DNA of 64,000 nt from Citrobacter arsenatis. Lineage in GTDB: Bacteria > Pseudomonadota > Gammaproteobacteria > Enterobacterales > Enterobacteriaceae. The stretch is taken from contig NZ_CP037864.1 in the NCBI RefSeq assembly GCF_004353845.1, positions 1,798,001 to 1,862,000 on the forward strand, read 5' to 3'. Both the position numbers and the translations under genes were made by a program. Positions within the stretch are counted from its first letter, which is position 1. Every line of letters starts with the position of its first letter. The notes below the pieces were generated by a model. The model ran no database searches. It was not told the origin of the DNA and saw only the letters and a list, made by a program, of their open reading frames with translations. This document shows positions 1-8,980 of the stretch, one piece after another.

Positions 1-1
1 C

Positions 2-2827
2 GTCGCGCCGCAACCGCAGGAATTCGCTGCGCAGCAAAACTGGCAGCCGGAACCTGTTTACCAACCGGAGCCCGTGCAGCAGCCTGTTTATCAGCAGGAA
101 CCGACCGTTCAACAGAGTCCCACGTTCCAGCAGCCTGCTTATCAGCCGGAGCCCGTGCCGCAACCTGTTTATCAGCAGGAATCCACTCTTCAACAGAGTA
201 CTACGTTCCAGCAGCCTGTGGTGGAACAACCACCTGTGGTGGAACCTGAACCGGTGGTAGAAGAGGTTAAACCGACTCGTCCTCCACTCTACTATTTTGA
301 AGAAGTTGAAGAGAAACGTGCGCGTGAGCGCGAGCAACTGGCCGCCTGGTATCAGCCAATTCCAGAGCCTGTTCAGGAACCTGAACGTGTTAAGCCGTCT
401 ATGCCATCTATGCCGACGGCTGCATCCATTCCGCCCGTTGAGTCGGTTGCTGCCGTTGCGCCGCTGGCCGCTGGCGTGAAAAGTGCCGCTCTCGGAGCAG
501 GTAGCGCTGCCGCAGCACCTGTCTTTAGCCTTGCGGGTAGCGGTGCGCCGCGTCCACAGGTGAAAGAGGGTATTGGTCCGCAGTTACCGCGTCCGAACCG
601 TGTGCGCGTACCTACTCGTCGGGAATTGGCGTCGTATGGCATCAAACTGCCGTCACAGCGAATGGCTGAAGAGAAAGCGCGTGAAGAGCAGCTTGATACT
701 GATGTGTACAGTGACGATGAAATTGATGCGATGCAGCAGGATGAGCTGGCGCGTCAGTTTGCCCAGTCGCAGCAGAACCGCTATGGCGAAGAGTATCAGG
801 ACGATACTAATCAAGCTGATGACGAAGATTCAGCCGCAGAAGCGGAACTGGCTCGCCAGTTTGCCAACTCCCAGCAGCAGCGCTATTCCGGTGAACAGCC
901 TGCCGGGGCAAATCCGTTCTCGCTCGATGACTTTGAGTTTTCTCCAATGAAAACGCTGGTAGACGAGGGACCGCATGAGCCGCTGTTTACGCCAGGCGTA
1001 ATGCCGGAGTCTGCGCCGCAGTACCAGGAACCTGTCGCACCGCAGCAGCATTATCAGCAACCGGCGCAGCCAGTTGCACCGCAGCAGCATTATCAGCAAC
1101 CGGCGCAGCCTGTCGCACCGCAGCAGCACTATCAGCAGCCGGCGCAGCCCGTTGCACCGCAGCAGCACTATCAGCAGCCGGCGCAGCCCGTTGCACCGCA
1201 GCAGCACTATCAGCAACCGGTGCAGCCTGTCGCACCGCAGCAGCATTATCAGCAGCCGGCGCAGCCCGTTACACCACCGCCGCAGGATAGTCTGATCCAT
1301 CCGCTGCTGATGCGTAATGGCGACAGTCGTCCGGCGCACCGTCCAAGTACGCCGCTGCCATCGTTAGATCTGCTCACGCCGCCGCCGAGCGAAGTTGAGC
1401 CGATAGATACGTTCGCACTGGAGCAAATGGCACGTCTGGTGGAAGCGCGTCTGGCTGATTTCCGCATTAAAGCCGATGTGGTGAACTACTCTCCAGGTCC
1501 GGTGATTACCCGCTTTGAGCTGAATCTGGCTCCCGGCGTTAAAGCGGCGCGTATTTCCAACCTGTCGCGAGATCTGGCGCGTTCGTTGTCCACCGCGGCG
1601 GTACGTGTGGTTGAGGTTATTCCAGGCAAACCGTATGTCGGACTGGAGTTACCGAATAAAAAACGTCAAACCGTTTATCTGCGTGAAGTGCTGGATAACG
1701 CTAAATTCCGTGATAACTCATCTCCGCTGACCGTGGTGCTGGGTAAAGATATTGCGGGCGAACCGGTGGTGGCCGATCTGGCAAAAATGCCGCACCTGCT
1801 GGTAGCAGGTACAACCGGTTCCGGTAAGTCGGTTGGGGTGAACGCCATGATCCTCAGCATGCTGTACAAAGCGCAGCCGGAAGACGTTCGCTTTATCATG
1901 ATTGACCCGAAAATGCTGGAACTGTCGGTTTATGAAGGCATTCCGCATCTGTTGACTGAAGTTGTGACCGATATGAAAGATGCTGCTAATGCCTTGCGCT
2001 GGAGCGTCAATGAAATGGAACGTCGCTATAAGCTGATGTCGGCGCTTGGCGTGCGTAACCTTGCTGGTTATAACGAGAAAATTGCTGAAGCCTCACGTAT
2101 GGGACGTCCGATTCCGGACCCGTACTGGAAGCCGGGCGACAGCATGGATGTTCAGCATCCGGTGCTGGAGAAACTGCCGTATATCGTTGTGCTGGTGGAT
2201 GAATTCGCCGACCTGATGATGACCGTAGGTAAAAAGGTGGAAGAATTGATTGCCCGTCTGGCGCAAAAAGCGCGTGCGGCAGGGATCCACCTGGTGCTGG
2301 CAACTCAGCGACCGTCGGTTGACGTTATCACTGGTCTGATTAAAGCGAACATCCCGACGCGTATCGCCTTTACCGTGTCCAGTAAAATTGACTCGCGTAC
2401 CATCCTTGATCAGGGCGGAGCGGAATCACTGTTGGGTATGGGTGACATGCTTTATTCCGCACCAAACTCGACGATTCCTGTGCGTGTACATGGTGCCTTT
2501 GTACGCGATGAAGAAGTTCACGCGGTGGTTCAGGACTGGAAAGCGCGCGGTCGCCCACAATACGTTGACGGCATCACCTCTGACAGCGAAAGCGAAGGCG
2601 GCGGTGGCGGCTTTGATGGTGGTGAAGAGTTGGATCCGCTGTTCGATCAGGCGGTAAACTTTGTGACCCAGAAACGCAAAGCCTCAATTTCCGGCGTCCA
2701 GCGTCAGTTCCGTATCGGCTACAACCGAGCGGCGCGTATCATCGAGCAGATGGAAGCGCAAGGAATTGTCAGCGAGCAAGGGCATAATGGTAATCGTGAA
2801 GTGTTGGCTCCGCCGCCCTTCGAATGA
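2..2827 (+). CDS. ftsK: DNA translocase FtsK, 3' part (5' end outside the window)
   Basis: The frame is open from base 2, so the gene starts upstream; 941 codons are visible against about 1329 residues in E. coli FtsK, leaving out the N-terminal membrane domain. What remains is the Gln/Pro-rich linker (to about base 1370, with two sets of tandem repeats), then the RecA-like motor. Walker A GTTGSGKS lies at 1808-1831 and Walker B IVVLVDEF at 2183-2206. The C-terminal winged-helix gamma domain (about 2630-2824, RKASISGVQRQFRIGYNRA) reads KOPS sites and contacts XerD in known FtsK. FtsK is a hexameric septal pump that moves chromosome ends at division and activates XerCD at dif. The usual neighbour lolA follows. 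The linker repeats are the only unusual part. Confidence 0.98.
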   Translation, partial: VAPQPQEFAAQQNWQPEPVYQPEPVQQPVYQQEPTVQQSPTFQQPAYQPEPVPQPVYQQESTLQQSTTFQQPVVEQPPVVEPEPVVEEVKPTRPPLYYFEEVEEKRAREREQLAAWYQPIPEPVQEPERVKPSMPSMPTAASIPPVESVAAVAPLAAGVKSAALGAGSAAAAPVFSLAGSGAPRPQVKEGIGPQLPRPNRVRVPTRRELASYGIKLPSQRMAEEKAREEQLDTDVYSDDEIDAMQQDELARQFAQSQQNRYGEEYQDDTNQADDEDSAAEAELARQFANSQQQRYSGEQPAGANPFSLDDFEFSPMKTLVDEGPHEPLFTPGVMPESAPQYQEPVAPQQHYQQPAQPVAPQQHYQQPAQPVAPQQHYQQPAQPVAPQQHYQQPAQPVAPQQHYQQPVQPVAPQQHYQQPAQPVTPPPQDSLIHPLLMRNGDSRPAHRPSTPLPSLDLLTPPPSEVEPIDTFALEQMARLVEARLADFRIKADVVNYSPGPVITRFELNLAPGVKAARISNLSRDLARSLSTAAVRVVEVIPGKPYVGLELPNKKRQTVYLREVLDNAKFRDNSSPLTVVLGKDIAGEPVVADLAKMPHLLVAGTTGSGKSVGVNAMILSMLYKAQPEDVRFIMIDPKMLELSVYEGIPHLLTEVVTDMKDAANALRWSVNEMERRYKLMSALGVRNLAGYNEKIAEASRMGRPIPDPYWKPGDSMDVQHPVLEKLPYIVVLVDEFADLMMTVGKKVEELIARLAQKARAAGIHLVLATQRPSVDVITGLIKANIPTRIAFTVSSKIDSRTILDQGGAESLLGMGDMLYSAPNSTIPVRVHGAFVRDEEVHAVVQDWKARGRPQYVDGITSDSESEGGGGGFDGGEELDPLFDQAVNFVTQKRKASISGVQRQFRIGYNRAARIIEQMEAQGIVSEQGHNGNREVLAPPPFE
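68..229 (+). repeat. Two 81-bp tandem repeats in the ftsK linker
   Basis: Two successive 81-bp copies (68-148 and 149-229) each encode 27 residues. They begin EPVQQPVYQQEPTVQQ and EPVPQPVYQQESTLQQ. The period is a multiple of three, so the frame is kept. The second copy diverges at its end (PVVEQ in place of PAYQP). Confidence 0.85.
1034..1267 (+). repeat. Six 39-bp tandem repeats in the ftsK linker
   Basis: Six back-to-back units of exactly 39 bp encode VAPQQHYQQPAQP. Unit starts are 1034, 1073, 1112, 1151, 1190 and 1229. Unit 5 has PVQP in place of PAQP. Synonymous changes separate most units, so the array is not an assembly artefact of one perfect copy. FtsK linkers are known to be low-complexity and variable in length. 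Confidence 0.95.
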
Positions 2828-2938
2828 TTGCAAAGTTAAGTAATTCAGTATTTTCTACTTTCCTCATGCTGATTTTTGGCCTGAAATGGATAGCAGAGGG
2901 ATCTCCCCGTTGGGAGTGACGTATTTTGAGGAATAACG

Positions 2939-3550
2939 ATGAAAAGAATCGCAATCACCTGTGCATTACTGTCGAGCTTTGTGGTGAGCAGCGTCTGGGC
3001 TGATGCTGCCAGCGACCTGAAAAGCCGCCTGGATAAAGTCAGTAGCTTCCATGCCAGCTTTACTCAGAAGGTCACGGACGGTAGCGGCGCGGCGGTGCAG
3101 GAAGGTCAGGGTGATTTATGGGTTAAACGTCCAAATCTGTTTAACTGGCATATGACGCAGCCTGATGAGAGCATCCTGGTTTCCGATGGTAAAACGCTGT
3201 GGTTCTTTAACCCGTTTGTCGAGCAGGCGACTGCGACCTGGCTGAAAGACGCCACGGGCAACACGCCGTTCATGCTGATTGCGCGTAACCAGGCCAGCGA
3301 CTGGCAGCAGTACAACATTAAGCAAAACGGCGATGATTTCGTGCTGACGCCAAAAACCAGCAGCGGTAATCTGAAGCAGTTTACTATCAATGTTGGGCGC
3401 GACGGGACAATCCACCAGTTTAGCGCCGTTGAACAAGACGATCAGCGCAGCAGCTATCAACTGAAATCTCAGCAGAATGGTGCGATTGAACCCTCTAAAT
3501 TTACTTTTACCCCGCCGCAAGGTGTAACGGTTGACGATCAACGTAAGTAG
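2939..3550 (+). CDS. lolA: Outer-membrane lipoprotein carrier protein LolA
   Basis: This 203-residue protein has a clear Sec signal peptide (MKRIAITCALLSSFVVSSVWA, cut before DAASD) and matches E. coli LolA along its whole length. LolA is the periplasmic chaperone that takes lipoproteins from LolCDE in the inner membrane and hands them to LolB in the outer membrane. The ATG is preceded by GAGG at 2928-2931. The 111-bp spacer after ftsK holds a small hairpin (CTCCC/GGGAG, 2903-2916). rarA starts 10 bp after the stop, which suggests co-transcription. Confidence 0.98.
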   Translation: MKRIAITCALLSSFVVSSVWADAASDLKSRLDKVSSFHASFTQKVTDGSGAAVQEGQGDLWVKRPNLFNWHMTQPDESILVSDGKTLWFFNPFVEQATATWLKDATGNTPFMLIARNQASDWQQYNIKQNGDDFVLTPKTSSGNLKQFTINVGRDGTIHQFSAVEQDDQRSSYQLKSQQNGAIEPSKFTFTPPQGVTVDDQRK

Positions 3551-3560
3551 AGGCGTGTGA

Positions 3561-4904
3561 GTGAGCAATCTGTCGCTCGACTTTTCTGAGAATACTTTTC
3601 AGCCACTGGCCGCGCGCATGCGGCCAGAAAATTTAGCGCAGTATATCGGCCAGCAGCATCTGCTGGCTGCGGGTAAACCCTTGCCACGCGCCATTGAGGT
3701 CGGGCACCTGCACTCCATGATTTTATGGGGACCGCCGGGGACGGGGAAAACTACGCTTGCTGAAGTTATTGCCCGTTACGCCAACGCTGATGTTGAACGC
3801 ATTTCGGCGGTTACGTCTGGTGTAAAAGAAATTCGTGAAGCGATTGAGCGTGCGCGTCAGAATCGTAACGCGGGTCGGCGCACGATCCTGTTTGTGGATG
3901 AAGTTCACCGTTTTAATAAAAGCCAACAGGATGCGTTTTTACCGCATATTGAAGACGGTACCATCACGTTTATTGGCGCCACCACTGAAAACCCCTCGTT
4001 TGAGTTGAACTCCGCGCTGCTGTCGCGTGCACGCGTTTATTTACTGAAATCGTTAACCACCGACGACATTGAGCAGGTGCTGGACCAGGCGATGTCAGAC
4101 AACGCGCGGGGTTACGGCGGCCAGGATATCGTTCTGCCGCCAGAGACGCGTCGGGCGATTGCTGAACTGGTTAACGGTGACGCACGCCGGGCGCTGAATA
4201 CGCTGGAAATGATGGCCGATATGGCCGAAGTTGATGATTCCGGCAAGCGCGTATTGAAACCGGAATTGCTCACTGAAATTGCCGGTGAGCGCAGCGCGCG
4301 CTTCGATAATAAAGGCGATCGCTTTTACGATCTTATCTCCGCATTGCATAAGTCGGTGCGCGGCAGTGCCCCGGATGCGGCGCTTTATTGGTATGCGCGA
4401 ATCATCACCGCTGGCGGCGATCCGCTATACGTTGCCCGTCGCTGTCTGGCAATTGCCTCTGAAGATGTGGGCAATGCTGACCCTCGCGCTATGCAGGTGG
4501 CGATTTCCGCATGGGATTGCTTTACCCGCGTGGGACCAGCGGAAGGCGAACGAGCCATTGCTCAGGCGATCGTTTATCTGGCCTGTGCGCCGAAGAGTAA
4601 TGCGGTTTACACCGCCTTCAAAGCTGCGCTGGCAGATGCCCGTGAACGTCCGGATTACGACGTACCGGTTCACCTGCGCAATGCGCCGACTAAGCTGATG
4701 AAAGAGATGGGCTACGGTCAGGAGTACCGTTACGCTCATGATGAGCCAAATGCCTATGCCGCCGGAGAAGAGTACTTCCCGCAGGAAATGGCACAAACGC
4801 GCTATTATCACCCCACAAACAGAGGTCTTGAAGGCAAGATTGGCGAAAAGCTCGCCTGGCTTGCCGGACAGGATCAAAATAGCCCTATAAAACGCTACCG
4901 TTAG
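3561..4904 (+). CDS. rarA: Replication-associated recombination ATPase RarA (MgsA)
   Basis: This is a 447-residue AAA+ protein of the usual RarA length, starting at GTG; the homologous E. coli gene also starts with GTG. Walker A GPPGTGKTT is near residues 57-65 and Walker B ILFVDEVHRF near 110. The sensor and lid region is followed by the C-terminal tetramerisation domain. RarA acts at stalled replication forks with SSB, and is the bacterial relative of WRNIP1/Mgs1. It follows lolA by 10 bp, probably in the same transcript, and is followed by a hairpin and then serS. Confidence 0.97.
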   Translation: MSNLSLDFSENTFQPLAARMRPENLAQYIGQQHLLAAGKPLPRAIEVGHLHSMILWGPPGTGKTTLAEVIARYANADVERISAVTSGVKEIREAIERARQNRNAGRRTILFVDEVHRFNKSQQDAFLPHIEDGTITFIGATTENPSFELNSALLSRARVYLLKSLTTDDIEQVLDQAMSDNARGYGGQDIVLPPETRRAIAELVNGDARRALNTLEMMADMAEVDDSGKRVLKPELLTEIAGERSARFDNKGDRFYDLISALHKSVRGSAPDAALYWYARIITAGGDPLYVARRCLAIASEDVGNADPRAMQVAISAWDCFTRVGPAEGERAIAQAIVYLACAPKSNAVYTAFKAALADARERPDYDVPVHLRNAPTKLMKEMGYGQEYRYAHDEPNAYAAGEEYFPQEMAQTRYYHPTNRGLEGKIGEKLAWLAGQDQNSPIKRYR

Positions 4905-4939
4905 TGTTATCGTTGCGGTAATGTTGTCTCTGTATCCCT

Positions 4940-4960
4940 GTGACCGCAGGCTGTGGTCAC
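4940..4960 (+). terminator. Hairpin between rarA and serS
   Basis: GTGACCGCA and TGTGGTCAC pair over nine positions (one G-T wobble) around a GGC loop. It is followed by TTTCTCCTATTTT, a broken T tract. It could be a weak terminator for rarA or a leader structure for serS. Confidence 0.45.
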
Positions 4961-4996
4961 TTTCTCCTATTTTAATTCGATAAGCACAGGATAAGC

Positions 4997-6289
4997 ATGC
5001 TCGATCCCAATCTGCTGCGTAATGAGCCAGACGCAGTCGCAGAAAAACTGGCAAGCCGGGGCTTTAAGCTGGATGTAGATAAGCTGCGCGCTCTTGAAGA
5101 GCGTCGTAAAGTTCTGCAGGTACAAACTGAAAACCTGCAGGCAGAGCGTAACTCTCGATCGAAATCCATCGGCCAGGCAAAAGCGCGCGGGGAAGATATC
5201 GAGTCTTTACGTCTGGAAGTGAACAAACTGGGCGAAGAGCTGGATGCCGCGAAAGCTGAACTTGATACCTTACAGGCCGAGATCCGCGACATTGCGCTGA
5301 CTATTCCTAATCTGCCAGCGGACGAAGTTCCGGTGGGCAAAGACGAAAATGACAACGTCGAAGTTAGCCGCTGGGGTACTCCGCGTGAGTTTGATTTCGA
5401 AGTGCGCGATCACGTTACCCTGGGTGAAATGCACACGGGTCTTGATTTCGCTGCTGCAGTTAAGCTGACTGGCTCCCGTTTCGTGGTCATGAAAGGGCAG
5501 ATCGCGCGTATGCACCGTGCGCTGTCTCAGTTCATGCTGGATCTGCATACCGAACAGCATGGCTACAGCGAAAACTACGTTCCGTATCTGGTTAACCATG
5601 ACACGCTGTACGGTACAGGCCAACTGCCAAAATTCGCAGGCGATCTGTTCCACACGCGTCCACTGGATGAAGAAGCGGACAGCAGCAACTATGCGCTGAT
5701 TCCAACGGCAGAAGTTCCTCTGACCAACCTGGTACGTGACGAAATCATTGACGAAGATGCGTTGCCGATCAAAATGACCGCGCATACGCCGTGCTTCCGT
5801 TCTGAAGCAGGTTCTTATGGCCGTGACACTCGTGGTCTGATCCGTATGCACCAGTTCGATAAAGTTGAGATGGTGCAAATCGTTCGCCCGGAAGACTCGA
5901 TGGATGCGTTGGAAGAGATGACCGGTCATGCCGAGAAGGTCCTGCAACTGCTGGGTCTGCCGTATCGCAAGATCATCCTGTGCACAGGCGACATGGGCTT
6001 CGGCGCATGTAAAACTTACGATCTGGAAGTGTGGATCCCGGCGCAGAACACCTATCGTGAAATTTCTTCTTGCTCCAACGTGTGGGATTTCCAGGCTCGT
6101 CGTATGCAGGCGCGTTGTCGCAGCAAATCCGACAAAAAGACCCGTTTGGTGCATACGCTGAACGGTTCCGGTCTGGCGGTAGGTCGTACGCTGGTTGCGG
6201 TAATGGAAAACTATCAGCAGGCTGATGGTCGCATTCAGGTTCCGGAAGTATTACGTCCGTACATGAATGGCCTGGAATTCATCGGCTAA
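4997..6289 (+). CDS. serS: Seryl-tRNA synthetase
   Basis: This 430-residue protein has the same length as E. coli SerRS. The N-terminal part (about residues 25-105) is a long charged coiled coil, the arm that grips the variable loop of tRNA-Ser and tRNA-Sec. The class II catalytic core follows, with motif 2 around FRSEAGSYGRDTRGL and motif 3 around GSGLAVGRTLVAVMENYQ. It charges tRNA-Ser, and also tRNA-Sec for selenocysteine synthesis. A strong intrinsic terminator lies directly downstream, so it is probably a single-gene unit. Confidence 0.98.
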   Translation: MLDPNLLRNEPDAVAEKLASRGFKLDVDKLRALEERRKVLQVQTENLQAERNSRSKSIGQAKARGEDIESLRLEVNKLGEELDAAKAELDTLQAEIRDIALTIPNLPADEVPVGKDENDNVEVSRWGTPREFDFEVRDHVTLGEMHTGLDFAAAVKLTGSRFVVMKGQIARMHRALSQFMLDLHTEQHGYSENYVPYLVNHDTLYGTGQLPKFAGDLFHTRPLDEEADSSNYALIPTAEVPLTNLVRDEIIDEDALPIKMTAHTPCFRSEAGSYGRDTRGLIRMHQFDKVEMVQIVRPEDSMDALEEMTGHAEKVLQLLGLPYRKIILCTGDMGFGACKTYDLEVWIPAQNTYREISSCSNVWDFQARRMQARCRSKSDKKTRLVHTLNGSGLAVGRTLVAVMENYQQADGRIQVPEVLRPYMNGLEFIG

Positions 6290-6306
6290 GCTACCTTTCT
6301 CTGCTA

Positions 6307-6332
6307 AAAAAGCGCCTCAGGGCGCTTTTTTT
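6307..6332 (+). terminator. Intrinsic terminator of serS
   Basis: A perfect 10-bp stem (AAAAAGCGCC / GGCGCTTTTT) encloses a TCAG loop and runs straight into the T tract, 17 bp after the serS stop. Confidence 0.93.
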
Positions 6333-6361
6333 ATGCCTGTTTGACGCTGGACAATAACACC

Positions 6362-6397
6362 TACTCCTACAGGAGTAATACTGCCTTCGAATGAAGG
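6362..6397. repeat. Two short perfect inverted repeats upstream of dmsA
   Basis: TACTCC-TACA-GGAGTA (6362-6377) and CCTTC-GAAT-GAAGG (6384-6397) are separate perfect palindromes, six bases apart, between the serS terminator and the FNR-like box. They could be operators or RNA hairpins. I do not recognise either as a named site. Confidence 0.6.
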
Positions 6398-6411
6398 TTG
6401 GTATTTATCAC
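6398..6411 (+). promoter_or_regulatory. FNR-like box upstream of dmsA
   Basis: TTGGT-ATTT-ATCAC matches the FNR consensus TTGAT-N4-ATCAA at 8 of 10 positions. It lies about 120 bp upstream of the dmsA ATG. The dms operon of E. coli is FNR-activated under anaerobic conditions, so the match is expected here. No convincing -10 hexamer is visible at the class II spacing. Confidence 0.6.
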
Positions 6412-6525
6412 TGCCTTTCCGCAAATTCATTACCTACCTGTCTGTATATCGATAGTAACGCTATATAAAAATATACATAACGAGTAATTGTCTTTTGTTT
6501 ATTGTGAGCAGCAGAGTGAGCCACT

Positions 6526-8970
6526 ATGAAAACTAAGATCCCCGATGCCGTGCTGGCAGCTGAGGTTAGTCGCCGCGGTTTGGTGAAAACGACGGCGATA
6601 GGCGGACTGGCGGTGGCCAGTAGCGCGTTTACCCTGCCATTTGCCCGTATTGCAAATGCCGCAGAAGCCCTTAATCCGGCACAGATTAATGAGAAAGTGA
6701 TCTGGAGCGCGTGTACGGTGAACTGTGGTAGCCGCTGCCCACTGCGTATGCATGTGGTCGACGGTGAAATAAAATATGTCGAAACTGACAACACTGGCGA
6801 TGACAACTATGACGGTTTGCACCAGGTACGCGCCTGTCTGCGTGGCCGCTCTATGCGTCGTCGTGTCTATAATCCCGATCGTCTGAAATACCCGATGAAA
6901 CGCGTCGGCAAGCGTGGCGAAGGCAAATTTGAGCGCATCAGTTGGGATGAGGCCTACGACATCATCGCCAGCAATATGCAGCGTCTGATTAAAGATTACG
7001 GTAACGAGTCTATCTACCTGAACTACGGTACCGGTACGCTGGGTGGCACCATGACGCGCTCCTGGCCGCCGGGAAAAACGTTGGTGGCGCGACTGATGAA
7101 CTGCTGCGGCGGCTACCTTAACCATTACGGGGATTATTCTTCAGCGCAAATCGCTGCCGGGTTGAACTACACCTACGGCGGCTGGGCTGACGGTAATAGT
7201 CCGTCCGACATTGAAAATAGCAAGCTGGTGGTTCTGTTCGGTAATAACCCTGGTGAAACCCGTATGAGCGGGGGTGGGGTAACCTATTATCTTGAACAGG
7301 CGCGGCAGAAATCCAATGCCCGCATGATCATTATCGATCCCCGCTACACGGATACCGGCGCGGGCCGTGAAGATGAATGGATCCCGATCCGTCCTGGTAC
7401 CGATGCGGCGCTGGTTAATGGCCTGGCGTATGTCCTGATCACCGAAAACATGGTTGACCAACCGTTCCTCGATAAATACTGCGTAGGTTACGACGAGAAA
7501 ACCTTACCGGCCGACGCGCCGAAGAACGGTCACTACAAGGCGTATATACTTGGGCAGGGCAAGGACGGTATTGCCAAGACTCCGGAATGGGCGGCGCAGA
7601 TTACCGGTATTCCCGCTGAACGAATCGTCAAATTGGCGCGCGAAATCGGTAGCGCTAAACCGGCATACATTAGCCAGGGATGGGGGCCGCAGCGCCACGC
7701 TAACGGTGAAATAGCGACGCGCGCCATTTCTATGCTGGCAATCCTGACCGGTAACGTAGGGATCAACGGCGGCAACAGCGGGGCGCGTGAGGGCTCATAC
7801 AGTTTGCCGTTTGAACGTATGCCTACGCTGGAAAACCCGGTTGAAACCAGTATTTCGATGTTCATGTGGACGGACGCGATTGAGCGAGGCCCGGAGATGA
7901 CGGCCCTGCGTGACGGCGTACGAGGCAAAGACAAACTCGATGTTCCTATTAAGATGATCTGGAACTATGCCGGTAACTGCCTGATTAATCAGCACTCTGA
8001 TATCAACCGTACGCATGAAATCCTGCAGGATGAGAACAAATGCGAGATGATCGTCGTCATCGACTGCCATATGACTTCCTCGGCGAAATACGCGGACATT
8101 TTGCTGCCGGACTGCACCGCCTCTGAGCAGATGGACTTCGCGCTGGATGCTTCCTGCGGCAACATGTCCTATGTGATTTTCACCGATCAGGCGATCAAGC
8201 CACGCTTCGAATGCAAGACTATCTACCAGATGACCAGCGAGCTAGCGAAACGCCTTGGCGTAGAGCAGCAGTTTACAGAAGGTCGTACTCAGGAAGAGTG
8301 GATGCGCCATCTCTACGAGCAGTCACGCAAAGCGATTCCTGAACTGCCAACGTTTGAAGAATTCCGTAAGCAAGGGATCTTTAAACAACGCGACCCGCAA
8401 GGGCATCACGTGGCGTACAAGACGTTCCGTGAGGACCCTAAAGCTAATCCGTTGACCACACCGTCAGGTAAGATCGAAATTTATTCGCAGCAGCTTGCTG
8501 AGATCGCTGCAACCTGGGAACTGCCGGAAGGCGATGTGATCGATCCGCTGCCGATCTATACCCCAGGCTTTGAGAGCTTAAACGATCCTCTGGTAGAGAA
8601 ATTCCCTCTGCAGTTGACCGGCTTCCACTACAAGTCCCGCGTCCACTCGACCTATGGCAACGTGGATGTTCTGAAAGCATCCTGCCGCCAGGAAATGTGG
8701 ATCAACCCGATGGATGCGCAGCGACGCGGCATTAACAACGGCGACAAGGTACGTATCTTTAACGATCGTGGTGAAGTGCATATTGAGGCGAAAGTCACGC
8801 CGCGTATGATGCCAGGCGTGGTGGCATTGGGCGAAGGGGCCTGGTATGACCCGGATGCAAAACGCGTGGATCAGGGCGGCTGCATTAATGTTCTGACAAC
8901 CCAGCGTCCGTCTCCTCTCGCGAAGGGGAACCCGTCACACACGAACCTTGTTCAGGTTGAAAAGGTGTAA
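6526..8970 (+). CDS. dmsA: Anaerobic dimethyl sulfoxide reductase, catalytic subunit DmsA
   Basis: This 814-residue molybdo-bis-MGD enzyme has the same length as E. coli DmsA. The leader carries a twin-arginine motif (SRRGLVKT), so the folded subunit is exported by Tat. Cys63, Cys67, Cys71 and Cys104 are placed to bind the FS0 [4Fe-4S] cluster. Ser205 in YGDYSS corresponds to the molybdenum ligand known as Ser176 in the older E. coli numbering. The enzyme reduces DMSO and amine N-oxides with electrons passed through DmsB. It is the first gene of dmsABC, behind a 236-bp leader region with an FNR-like box. Confidence 0.98.
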   Translation: MKTKIPDAVLAAEVSRRGLVKTTAIGGLAVASSAFTLPFARIANAAEALNPAQINEKVIWSACTVNCGSRCPLRMHVVDGEIKYVETDNTGDDNYDGLHQVRACLRGRSMRRRVYNPDRLKYPMKRVGKRGEGKFERISWDEAYDIIASNMQRLIKDYGNESIYLNYGTGTLGGTMTRSWPPGKTLVARLMNCCGGYLNHYGDYSSAQIAAGLNYTYGGWADGNSPSDIENSKLVVLFGNNPGETRMSGGGVTYYLEQARQKSNARMIIIDPRYTDTGAGREDEWIPIRPGTDAALVNGLAYVLITENMVDQPFLDKYCVGYDEKTLPADAPKNGHYKAYILGQGKDGIAKTPEWAAQITGIPAERIVKLAREIGSAKPAYISQGWGPQRHANGEIATRAISMLAILTGNVGINGGNSGAREGSYSLPFERMPTLENPVETSISMFMWTDAIERGPEMTALRDGVRGKDKLDVPIKMIWNYAGNCLINQHSDINRTHEILQDENKCEMIVVIDCHMTSSAKYADILLPDCTASEQMDFALDASCGNMSYVIFTDQAIKPRFECKTIYQMTSELAKRLGVEQQFTEGRTQEEWMRHLYEQSRKAIPELPTFEEFRKQGIFKQRDPQGHHVAYKTFREDPKANPLTTPSGKIEIYSQQLAEIAATWELPEGDVIDPLPIYTPGFESLNDPLVEKFPLQLTGFHYKSRVHSTYGNVDVLKASCRQEMWINPMDAQRRGINNGDKVRIFNDRGEVHIEAKVTPRMMPGVVALGEGAWYDPDAKRVDQGGCINVLTTQRPSPLAKGNPSHTNLVQVEKV

Positions 8971-8980
8971 GGAGTAACCG

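Noticed and set aside
987..1339. Several overlapping frames in the ftsK repeat region, on both strands
   Set aside because: A repeat whose period is a multiple of three keeps all six frames open; these are by-products of the repeat.
5270..6154. A 294-codon open frame opposite serS
   Set aside because: Antisense shadow of the highly biased synthetase gene, with no independent coding signal.
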